This document shows positions 1-5,571 of a stretch of DNA of 7,974 nt, piece by piece. Both the position numbers and the translations under genes were made by a program. Location of the stretch: positions 1 through 7,974 of the forward strand of contig NZ_JAHQVB010000077.1 in assembly GCF_019052655.1 (NCBI RefSeq), written 5' to 3'. Each line of letters opens with the position of its first letter. Position 1 is the first letter of the stretch. The stretch comes from Holdemanella porci (GTDB taxonomy: Bacteria; Bacillota_I; Bacilli_A; Erysipelotrichales; Erysipelotrichaceae). Below the pieces are notes generated by a model that was not told where the DNA came from, did no database searches, and was given only the letters and a program-made list of their open reading frames with translations.

Positions 1-52
1 TACCACTGGTGTAAATTTTCTCTTTTTGACTAGTCCTATTTATATGCTAACA

Positions 53-505
53 TCACGGAATCAAATGATAGATAAATGCACACACAGCTCCATTTTTCCC
101 ATTCATTGTCATGAGTTGCTGTCGATAAATAGCTTCGGTCATCTTTTTACGATAATACGACTCTATATATGCATGTAATTCTTCATTTTCTTTCACATAT
201 TGTTCAAAGAATTTTCTGTTGATTCGATAGAAAGATGCCGTATCACTTTCGATACGAGCATGAAATGATGCCGTAGTCATTTTATTGATTTCATCTTTCA
301 ACAAAGAAATTATATCCAAACCTTTTAAATAAGTGATATTGAATTCACGCCCATCACATAAAACAATACTCACTTTCACAACACCATCTTTTAATACGTA
401 AATATCTTCTTGGTCGTGTCCATCCATCATCAAATATGTATGTTTCTTTTTTATGACTTCAGGAAGATTCTTTTCTTCAAGAAAACTTAAAACTGGCTCA
501 CTCAT
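53..505 (-). CDS. PrfA-like Crp/Fnr-family transcription regulator, lacks the C-terminal HTH (truncated, probable pseudogene)
   Basis: 150 residues from ATG at 503-505. Residues about 30-100 read as the cyclic-nucleotide-binding-like beta roll (IYVLKDGVVKVSIVLCDGREF, then FNITYLKG). Residues about 103-149 are the long dimer helix, ending MTMNGKNGAVCAFIYHLI, which closely resembles the helix of Listeria PrfA (SINGKLGSICGQLL). Family members run to about 220-240 residues with a winged HTH; here TGA (53-55) ends the protein just before it. No cAMP-binding PR(S/T)A signature is visible, as in PrfA. The ATG at 505 is chosen over an in-frame ATG at 589 because AGAAGGGG lies 7 bases upstream and an extended -10 promoter lies between the two starts. 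After TGA and a second stop TAG (47-49), the same frame stays open to the window edge, suggesting an inactivated longer gene. Family assignment is good; loss of function is inferred. Confidence 0.75.
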   Translation of the reverse strand: MSEPVLSFLEEKNLPEVIKKKHTYLMMDGHDQEDIYVLKDGVVKVSIVLCDGREFNITYLKGLDIISLLKDEINKMTTASFHARIESDTASFYRINRKFFEQYVKENEELHAYIESYYRKKMTEAIYRQQLMTMNGKNGAVCAFIYHLIP

Positions 506-530
506 AAATAACCCCTTCTCAATACGTCTA

Positions 531-539
531 ATTATAACA
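531..539 (-). promoter_or_regulatory. Extended -10 promoter of the PrfA-like gene
   Basis: The minus strand reads TGTTATAAT, a perfect TATAAT with the TGn extension. The hexamer 17 bases upstream (AAAAAT) is a poor -35, which fits an activator-dependent promoter. The predicted start near 524 gives a leader of about 19 bases that holds the ribosome binding site for the ATG at 505. Confidence 0.6.
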
Positions 540-560
540 TACTCACCAATCTCATTTTTA

Positions 561-574
561 GTAACATATGTCAC
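561..574. promoter_or_regulatory. PrfA-box-like palindrome
   Basis: The plus strand reads GTAACATATGTCAC, a 14-base palindrome with one mismatched pair. It matches 9 of the 12 fixed positions of the PrfA box TTAACANNTGTTAA. Its near edge is 24 bases from the TATAAT hexamer and its centre is about -43.5 from the predicted start. Known PrfA boxes sit about 22-23 bases from the -10. It is a plausible class II activator site for the PrfA-like protein or a paralogue. Binding is inferred. Confidence 0.45.
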
Positions 575-583
575 GAGAGAATA

Positions 584-599
584 TAACATTTAAACGTTA
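584..599. promoter_or_regulatory. Second TAAC/GTTA palindrome upstream of the PrfA-like gene
   Basis: The plus strand reads TAACATTTAAACGTTA, a 16-base inverted repeat with one mismatched pair. It shares the TAACAT half-site with the palindrome at 561-574. Its centre is about -67 from the predicted start, a possible upstream operator. It could also be chance in AT-rich DNA. Confidence 0.3.
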
Positions 600-695
600 C
601 ACACTTAATATATCATACTTTTATAAACAACACACAACATCAATTAATTTCTACAAATAATTGTTAAAAAATATAAAAGATGTAAAATACTACAA

Positions 696-2036
696 TTATA
701 AAATATCAATATTCTCTCCAGATAGAGCCTTATTCATACTTCTTACAGCACAGAATTTACCACACATACTACAAGTGTCACTATGATCATCTTCTGGCAT
801 ACGAGATTGACGAATTGCTTTTGCGGTTTCTGGATCTAGCGCACACTCAAATTGCGCATCCCAATCTAGATTCTTTCTTGCGTCAGCCATCTTGTCATCA
901 ATATCTCGTGCTCCTTTAACACCTTTGGCAATATCAGCCGCATGTGCTGCAATCTTAGAAGCAATGATTCCTTGTTTTGTATCTTCAACATTTGGTAAAG
1001 CCAAGTGTTCTGCCGGTGTTACATAACATAAGAAGGCTGCTCCTGACATAGCTGCAACCGCACCACCAATAGCCGCTGTAATATGATCATAGCCTGGCGC
1101 AATATCTGTAACTAATGGGCCTAACACATAAAATGGAGCACCCATACAGATTTGTTGCTGAACCTGCATATTGGCCGCAACCTGATCTAATGGAACATGT
1201 CCAGGTCCTTCGACAATAACTTGTACGTTATGTTCCCAAGCACGTTTTGTAAGTTCTCCTAAACGAACCAATTCTTCGATTTGACAGACATCTGTGGCAT
1301 CTGCTAAACATCCAGGACGACAAGCATCTCCTAAAGAAATCGTCACATCATATTTTTCACAGATATCCAAGATTTCATCATAGTATTCATAGAATGGGTT
1401 TTCTTCACCTGTCATTGACATCCACGCAAAGACTAAACTTCCTCCACGAGAAACAATATTCATTTTACGTTTGTGTTTTTTGATTTGATCAATCGTCTTT
1501 CTTGTGATTCCACAGTGCAAAGTAACAAAATCCACACCATCTTTGGCATGTAACTCGACTACATCCAAGAAATCCTTTGCGGTTAATGTATTTAAATCTC
1601 TTTGGTAGTGAATCACACTATCATATACAGGTACAGTACCAATCATAGCTGGACATTCAGATGTTAATTTTTGACGGAATGGTTGTGTATTTCCATGACT
1701 CGATAAATCCATAATTGATTCTGCGCCAAGATTTACGGCTGCCATAACTTTTTCCATTTCGACATCATAATCTTTACAATCTCTAGAAACCCCTAAGTTT
1801 ACATTGATCTTCGTGCGTAACATACTTCCCACACCTTCAGGATTTAAAGATTTATGGTTTTTATTGGCCGGAATTACAACCTTACCACATGCGACTAACT
1901 CTCTTAGTTCTTCTTCTGTCATTTTTTCTTTTTGGGCTACAATCTTCATTTCTGGCGTAATAATCCCCTTACGCGCAGCATCCATCTGAGTGGTATATGT
2001 AGCGCCTGTACTTACTGTACCTTCATTTGTGTTCAT
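696..2036 (-). CDS. thiC: Phosphomethylpyrimidine synthase ThiC
   Basis: 446 residues, the short ThiC form without the long N-terminal extension of enterobacterial and plant enzymes. ThiC is a cytosolic radical-SAM enzyme that rearranges 5-aminoimidazole ribotide into HMP phosphate, the pyrimidine half of thiamine. Hallmark segments are present: [58 protein letters not shown], and the C-terminal iron-sulfur cysteines C422, C425 and C429 in CSMCGKFC. That spacing is CX2CX3C, one residue shorter than the usual CX2CX4C, so it is probably a clade variant. The start at 2036 is supported by GAGGAG 8 bases upstream. No other thi gene is in the window. The TPP riboswitch that should control it (4010-4098) is cut off by an IS element; a candidate local promoter lies at 2096-2124. 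No clear terminator follows; the 190 bases to the next gene are AT-rich and hold that gene's promoter. Confidence 0.97.
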   Translation of the reverse strand: MNTNEGTVSTGATYTTQMDAARKGIITPEMKIVAQKEKMTEEELRELVACGKVVIPANKNHKSLNPEGVGSMLRTKINVNLGVSRDCKDYDVEMEKVMAAVNLGAESIMDLSSHGNTQPFRQKLTSECPAMIGTVPVYDSVIHYQRDLNTLTAKDFLDVVELHAKDGVDFVTLHCGITRKTIDQIKKHKRKMNIVSRGGSLVFAWMSMTGEENPFYEYYDEILDICEKYDVTISLGDACRPGCLADATDVCQIEELVRLGELTKRAWEHNVQVIVEGPGHVPLDQVAANMQVQQQICMGAPFYVLGPLVTDIAPGYDHITAAIGGAVAAMSGAAFLCYVTPAEHLALPNVEDTKQGIIASKIAAHAADIAKGVKGARDIDDKMADARKNLDWDAQFECALDPETAKAIRQSRMPEDDHSDTCSMCGKFCAVRSMNKALSGENIDIL

Positions 2037-2095
2037 TTTAAAATCTCCTCATATAATATGTAGCGTAATCAGTTCAACACATTGTTGTTAAACAG

Positions 2096-2124
2096 ATTGT
2101 ATTTTTCTTCTTAATCCATGATAA
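2096..2124 (-). promoter_or_regulatory. Candidate local promoter for thiC
   Basis: The minus strand has TTATCA (2119-2124, 4 of 6 to TTGACA), a 17-base spacer and TACAAT (2096-2101, 5 of 6 to TATAAT). The predicted start is near 2089, about 50 bases before the thiC ATG. It lies between the IS element and thiC, so it could express thiC independently of the riboswitch. This is consensus matching only. Confidence 0.35.
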
Positions 2125-2278
2125 TGGTAACGTTCTGGACTAAGGCAGCCTACAAATCTCCTGTGAACTGTTGATTCACTTTATAAAGACTGGTTCCTTT
2201 ATTCAAGACGTACCTTATACACTGATTTGGTTTGTTGATGAACTTTGCTTTGCACTGTATCTTCTAATTTTTGAGGTT
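2125..2278. other. Unexplained flank between IS element and thiC promoter
   Basis: No open gene, tRNA or riboswitch is visible. The minus strand has a broken frame reading PQKLEDTVQSKVHQQTKSVY, then, after two in-frame stops, a stretch containing SPERYHYHGLRRKIQSV that extends left to about 2096. This could be a remnant of an older gene or mobile element, or chance. Together with 3839-3960 it makes the distance from riboswitch terminator to thiC about 360 bases even without the IS, longer than a simple leader needs. Confidence 0.3.
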
Positions 2279-2307
2279 GTGTTTGTCTTGCTTTAGAGGT
2301 GCAATCC
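2279..2307 (+). repeat. Left inverted repeat of the IS element
   Basis: 29 bases, matched by the reverse complement of 3811-3838 with one substitution (C for A at 2291) and one inserted C (2302). It sits 26 bases before the transposase ATG. Confidence 0.85.
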
Positions 2308-2333
2308 AGAACCGGTTACGAAGGGAAAATTTT

Positions 2334-3698
2334 ATGCAAAAACAAGATTCTTATGACTACTACGTTGGCATCGATTGTGCTCAGAATAAACACGATTTTG
2401 CCATGAAAAACAATCAGGATAAATTCTTGATTAAGAAAGGACACTTTTCAAATACGCTACAAGGGTATGAAAAGTTCCTTAACACTGTCCTTTCCAAATG
2501 TCTGGACAAAGATAAGATCTTGTTCGGAATGGAAGTGACAGGTATCTATGGTACTAACCTATACGAAAGGCTCAAATCAGATGGGTATCACGTAGTTATG
2601 ATTTTTCCGGATTCCGTTAAAAATTACAGAGACTACAAACGACTTAATAAAACAGATAAAATTGATTCTGCCTGTATTGCCGAACTTCTTTTGAACGGCG
2701 ATGCTCAAATCGTTCATGCAGAAAAAAACGGATATACTGATTTGAAAGCCTACATTCGCAGAAGGAATGCACTTAAAGTTACATGCACTCAGGAAACAAA
2801 CAGATTCCTCGCCAAAGTTTGTTTGTATTTCCCTGACCTTCTCAAAGTCTTTCCAAGTGGACGTGCAACCTTAAAAGCTATCTTTTCAATATATCCTACG
2901 CCTTATTCTATCATAGAAGCTGATTTCAATGAACTTGTTTCTGTTCTTCAAAAAGCTTCTAAAAATAAATTTGGCGTAGACAAGGCAAATGAACTTATTC
3001 ATGCTGCACGCAATTCAATTGTTGTTCGCAAATCTATCTCAGATGGCGAACTATACAACATTCACAGTCTTATTGATTCTATAGATTCTCTTGAATCAGA
3101 AATACGAAATCTCGAGAAAATAATTGATTCTAAGGCTGAAGAATTTCCTGCTTATCATGTACTTCTTACATTAACAGGATGTGGAAAAATCACAGCGGCT
3201 ACAATCGTTGCTGAAATAGGTGATATCTCCAGATTTCATAAAGCGAGTCAGATCGTATCCCTGGCAGGGTTATATGGTGACAACTCCAAGTCTGGTTCTT
3301 CTGTGAACAAGCGTGGAAAAATTTCCAAAAAAGGTTCTCGTTATCTTCGCCATGCAATCTACATGGTTGCTGAATTTGCACGAAGAAACAATCCAATATT
3401 TAAAGCTTATTTTACTAAGAAAAAGAATGGAGATCGTACCAAACATATTCTTGCCGTGAATGCAGTAGCGAACAAGCTTTGTAAAGTAATCTATTCTTTA
3501 ATGAAAAACCAGTCCACATACATTATTCAATACCGCGATTTGGCGAAACTGTCGGAATCAACCCAAAATGAGTTTTTCCAAAATGCCGAAACAGACTTTT
3601 CGGCAAAAACTAGACGAAAGAAATATCTGTATGAAGATGAATATGGAGAACTCCATGAATTCGTATTTAAATCGATAAAAACAGCTTTAATCGAATAA
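2334..3698 (+). CDS. IS110-family DEDD transposase (recombinase)
   Basis: 454 residues from ATG at 2334, chosen because AAGGG lies 8 bases upstream and the domain starts at once; the frame extends further up but that part overlaps the left inverted repeat. The N-terminal RuvC-like domain shows the DEDD residues: D14 (VGIDCAQNKHD), E67 (GMEVTG), and D108 and D111 (NKTDKIDSACIAELL). A linker of about 120 residues with coiled-coil character follows (SLIDSIDSLESEIRNLEKI). The C-terminal Transposase_20 domain has the helix-hairpin-helix TGCGKITAAT (281-290) and AGLYGDNSKSG, where S320 is the likely nucleophile, then GKISKKGSRYLRHAIY. About 50 charged residues extend past the domain. IS110 enzymes cut and rejoin DNA using a structured noncoding bridge RNA from the same element. 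All key residues are present, so it is probably active. Confidence 0.95.
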   Translation: MQKQDSYDYYVGIDCAQNKHDFAMKNNQDKFLIKKGHFSNTLQGYEKFLNTVLSKCLDKDKILFGMEVTGIYGTNLYERLKSDGYHVVMIFPDSVKNYRDYKRLNKTDKIDSACIAELLLNGDAQIVHAEKNGYTDLKAYIRRRNALKVTCTQETNRFLAKVCLYFPDLLKVFPSGRATLKAIFSIYPTPYSIIEADFNELVSVLQKASKNKFGVDKANELIHAARNSIVVRKSISDGELYNIHSLIDSIDSLESEIRNLEKIIDSKAEEFPAYHVLLTLTGCGKITAATIVAEIGDISRFHKASQIVSLAGLYGDNSKSGSSVNKRGKISKKGSRYLRHAIYMVAEFARRNNPIFKAYFTKKKNGDRTKHILAVNAVANKLCKVIYSLMKNQSTYIIQYRDLAKLSESTQNEFFQNAETDFSAKTRRKKYLYEDEYGELHEFVFKSIKTALIE

Positions 3699-3838
3699 AA
3701 AAACATATAAATTCTTTCGAAAATCAGGCTTTTTTGAAAATTTTTTTAAAGGCTCAAAAAAGTTGTTTTCAATGCACCAAATTTCAAAAACAAGATGAAG
3801 TTTTTTGAGAGGATTCACCTCTAAATCAAGACAAACAC
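3699..3838 (+). ncRNA. Candidate bridge RNA region in the IS right end
   Basis: This 140-base noncoding stretch between the transposase stop and the end of the right inverted repeat is rich in complementary segments. CTTTTTTGA (3729-3737) pairs perfectly with TCAAAAAAG (3754-3762). The overlapping CTCAAAAAA (3753-3761) can instead pair with TTTTTTGAG (3801-3809). GTTTT at 3765-3769 can pair with AAAAC just before 3792. AGAGG (3808-3812) closes an ATTCA loop with CCTCT (3818-3822). IS1111-type elements are reported to encode their bridge RNA on the 3' side, which fits. RNA boundaries and guide loops are not resolved. TGCACC (3773-3778) is complementary to GGTGCA (2298-2303) in the left end, a possible but weak donor-guide match. 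Confidence 0.4.
3811..3838 (+). repeat. Right inverted repeat of the IS element
   Basis: 28 bases, reverse-complementary to 2279-2307 with one substitution and a one-base gap. It overlaps the small AGAGG/CCTCT hairpin at 3808-3822. Confidence 0.85.
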
Positions 3839-3939
3839 CCTTGATTCAACAAAGAAAATTACAATTTCAACAAATTTTACATTACTTATTGACATTTAAT
3901 AGTTTGTCTTTTCCAAATGATTATTTAACGTGACAAAAA
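3839..3939. other. AT-rich stretch between IS element and leader terminators
   Basis: No gene is visible on either strand. On the minus strand it is the first DNA after the riboswitch terminator. A perfect TTGACA occurs on the plus strand at 3889-3894, but no -10 lies at a workable distance. Confidence 0.3.
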
Positions 3940-3960
3940 GTGGTGCCCCCATTTCGCCAC
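3935..3960 (-). terminator. Possible second hairpin terminator after the TPP leader
   Basis: The minus strand reads GTGGCG, a 9-base loop, CACCAC, then TTTTT. Four pairs, a C-A mismatch and one further pair form the stem, so it is weak; as plus-strand DNA the arms GTGGTG/CGCCAC pair over six positions with one G-T. It directly follows the T8 tract of the main terminator and could act as backup. Confidence 0.35.
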
Positions 3961-3995
3961 AAAAAAAAGTGAGCAACCAATATAGGTATACTCAC
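3961..3995 (-). terminator. Intrinsic terminator of the TPP riboswitch
   Basis: On the minus strand GTGAGTATACC and GGTTGCTCAC form a ten-pair stem (one G-T pair and one bulged T) with a TATATT loop, followed at once by eight Ts (3961-3968). It starts 15 bases after the aptamer. It makes this a transcription-termination OFF switch and would also end any transcript running through from nhaC. Confidence 0.85.
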
Positions 3996-4009
3996 ACTAA
4001 AAAGACAAA

Positions 4010-4098
4010 GTATTTCCCTACGTTGGCATTATCCAAATCAGGTTATAGGTCGAAAGTCATACTTTCCTCTCAGCCTGTACTACAAGCTCCCTTTTTTC
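4010..4098 (-). promoter_or_regulatory. TPP (THI-box) riboswitch aptamer
   Basis: The minus strand carries the TPP aptamer elements in order. GGGAGC (4086-4091) is followed by a stem AGCTTGT/ACAGGCT closing an AGT loop. Then come CTGAGA of the pyrimidine-binding T-loop, the GAAAGT-ATG-ACTTTC P3a hairpin, CGACC, AACCTGAT, GGATAATGCC with flanking TTGG/CCAA (P5), and CGTAGGGA. CCTA/TAGG forms P4. In Bacillota this class binds thiamine pyrophosphate and turns off thiamine synthesis or transport genes. The closing P1 helix is hard to pair (an A-run against a U-rich stretch), so it may be weak. A promoter lies just upstream (4111-4139) and an intrinsic terminator just downstream (3961-3995). The first minus-strand gene beyond is thiC, now about 1.9 kb away past the IS element. 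Confidence 0.95.
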
Positions 4099-4110
4099 AT
4101 TTACATTTAA

Positions 4111-4139
4111 GTTATACACCAATTCTAAAAGATAGTAAA
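4111..4139 (-). promoter_or_regulatory. Promoter of the TPP leader RNA
   Basis: The minus strand has TTTACT (4134-4139, 4 of 6), a 17-base spacer and TATAAC (4111-4116, 5 of 6). The predicted start is near 4104, a few bases before the aptamer. It begins only 12 bases after the nhaC stop codon, so the leader is an independent transcription unit. Confidence 0.55.
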
Positions 4140-4151
4140 GATATAAGACAT

Positions 4152-5549
4152 TTATTTTCGAACAGGCTTTTCTTCTTTATCCCAAATTCCAATTCCAGTA
4201 ATGGCACAAATCATTGAGAAAATAGGAACGACAAAGATAAACCATGCGTATGGAATATAAGCTGTTGAGCACCCAAGTACGCCCATGACATAAATTGTCG
4301 CAACACCCCAAGGAACGATAGGCGCAGATAATGTCCCAGAATCTTCGAGTGTTCTAGATAATACTTTACGAGAAACATTCATATCTTCATAAGTCGATTC
4401 AAACGTTTGTTCAGTTACAATGATAGATACTGTTTGTCCGCCAGCTGTTAAGAAGTTCACAACATAACAATACACCAAAGTGACAAACACTAGTACTGTA
4501 CGATTCTTTATAAATTTTAAAAGAACATTTTTTGCCAAAACATCCAAAATACCAGTAGACGTTATGACAGCTCCCATTACACTAGCAACCATAAATGTCA
4601 CTAATAATTCAGACATAGAAAGTACACCACCACGATTCAACATTGGATCAACAATGGATACACCTGTTTCAATGCTAAAACCATTAAAAGCATAGTTCAT
4701 TAAATCAACAAAGTTTACCCCTTGAAATACCATCGCAAAAGCAGCAGATACAACTACGGCTAAGCCCATTCCTAATAAGGAAGGTAATTTAAATACAGAA
4801 ATCAAAATAACTAGAATAGCAGGTAAAATCAATAGAACATTGATATTGAAATGTTTAGATAGCGTATCTAAAATCAATTTTTGTTGGGCAAGGTCCATAC
4901 TTCCACCACTATAATACAAGCCGGCAATTGTAAATAAGATCAAAGCGACTACAGCTGCAGGAAGTGTTGTATACTGCATAGAATGAATGTGAGCATATAA
5001 AGGTACTTTACTTACACCACTTGCTAAATTGGTTGTATCTGATAAAGGCGACATCTTATCTCCTAGCCACGCTCCAGAAACAACGGCACCTACAACTAAT
5101 GGTACGGGAATACTTGTTGTAGCGGCAATTCCCACCATCGCAAGACCCATGGTTGCCACAGAACCAAAGGATGTTCCTGTAAATTCACTCGTTAGGGCAC
5201 AAAGGACAAAAGCTAGAGGTACTAAGATCTTCGGTGAAATCACTTGCATACCATAATACATCAATGATGGAACGGTTCCACCGGCCATCCAGATTCCCAC
5301 AAGCATACCGACCATAATGACAATCAAAAATGTCGGCATACACTCAGCCGCTGTTTTAATAATATTCTGTTCCACTTCACTCCATGGAATATTTAAAAAT
5401 TTTGTGGTAATAACCGCAACGATCACACCCGCAAATACCGATAGTGTTGTATTGCATCCTAAGTTGATCATAATGATCAATACGGCAATAATAGCCAAAA
5501 ATGAAACCACCGCAAATAGGGTTGTTGGCTGTTTTCTTTCTTTGTTCAT
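4152..5549 (-). CDS. nhaC: NhaC-family Na+/H+ antiporter
   Basis: 465 residues, the usual length for the family, with about 11-12 hydrophobic membrane segments and short polar ends (MNKERKQPTT at the N terminus, WDKEEKPVRK at the C terminus). The family signature GAVVSGAWLGDKMSPLSDTT lies at about 154-173, and SEFTGTSFGS at 121-130 is also conserved. Members exchange cytoplasmic Na+ for external H+ at the plasma membrane; related proteins can carry organic substrates, so the ion is inferred from family. The start at 5549 is supported by GAAGGA 8 bases upstream. That site overlaps the 22-base gap after the upstream hydrolase, so the two are probably one operon. No terminator of its own is seen after the TAA at 4152; the TPP leader promoter follows. 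Confidence 0.85.
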   Translation of the reverse strand: MNKERKQPTTLFAVVSFLAIIAVLIIMINLGCNTTLSVFAGVIVAVITTKFLNIPWSEVEQNIIKTAAECMPTFLIVIMVGMLVGIWMAGGTVPSLMYYGMQVISPKILVPLAFVLCALTSEFTGTSFGSVATMGLAMVGIAATTSIPVPLVVGAVVSGAWLGDKMSPLSDTTNLASGVSKVPLYAHIHSMQYTTLPAAVVALILFTIAGLYYSGGSMDLAQQKLILDTLSKHFNINVLLILPAILVILISVFKLPSLLGMGLAVVVSAAFAMVFQGVNFVDLMNYAFNGFSIETGVSIVDPMLNRGGVLSMSELLVTFMVASVMGAVITSTGILDVLAKNVLLKFIKNRTVLVFVTLVYCYVVNFLTAGGQTVSIIVTEQTFESTYEDMNVSRKVLSRTLEDSGTLSAPIVPWGVATIYVMGVLGCSTAYIPYAWFIFVVPIFSMICAITGIGIWDKEEKPVRK

Positions 5550-5571
5550 ATCAAATTTCCTTCTCTTTCAT

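Larger units (their letters stand above)
2279..3838 (+). mobile_element. IS110-family insertion sequence (IS1111-like architecture) inserted in the thiC leader
   Basis: The ends are marked by a long inverted repeat. Left copy 2279-2307 and the reverse complement of right copy 3811-3838 agree at 27 of 28 aligned bases, with one extra base in the left copy; the shared core includes GTGTTTGTCTTG and TTTAGAGGTG. Inside are 27 bases, one DEDD transposase gene, and about 112 noncoding bases before the right repeat. Inverted repeats near the ends with the longer noncoding stretch on the 3' side fit the IS1111 group of IS110; true tips may lie a few bases outside. I found no convincing target duplication, which is normal for the family. 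The element is antisense to thiC and separates it from its TPP riboswitch. The reading frame is intact and the repeats well preserved, suggesting recent insertion. Confidence 0.85.

Noticed and set aside
506..589. Upstream extension of the PrfA-like gene starting MLYSLVTYV
   Set aside because: No ribosome binding site, and the extended -10 promoter and leader of the 505 start lie inside it.
1804..1989. Plus-strand open frame opposite thiC
   Set aside because: Antisense shadow of a strongly conserved gene with no start signals.
2075..2087. CAACA-cat-TGTTG inverted repeat upstream of thiC
   Set aside because: Only five pairs with a three-base loop; not distinguishable from chance.
2171..2216. 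Similarity of the left flank to the IS right end (GATTCAC and ATTCAAGAC-like words)
   Set aside because: Short, gapped matches in AT-rich sequence; not enough for a second IS remnant.
2041..2270. A second riboswitch directly upstream of thiC
   Set aside because: No CTGAGA, AACCTGAT or GGATAATGCC elements on either strand there; the only TPP aptamer is at 4010-4098.
2271..2333. Upstream extension of the transposase frame (MRLCLSCFRG)
   Set aside because: It is a translation of the left inverted repeat; a good ribosome binding site and the conserved domain begin at 2334.
3889..3894. Perfect plus-strand TTGACA
   Set aside because: No -10-like hexamer at 16-19 bases and no gene positioned to use it.
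3930..4217. Plus-strand open frame of 95 codons
   Set aside because: It runs antisense across the terminator, TPP aptamer and the end of nhaC, with no ribosome binding site or protein-like character.
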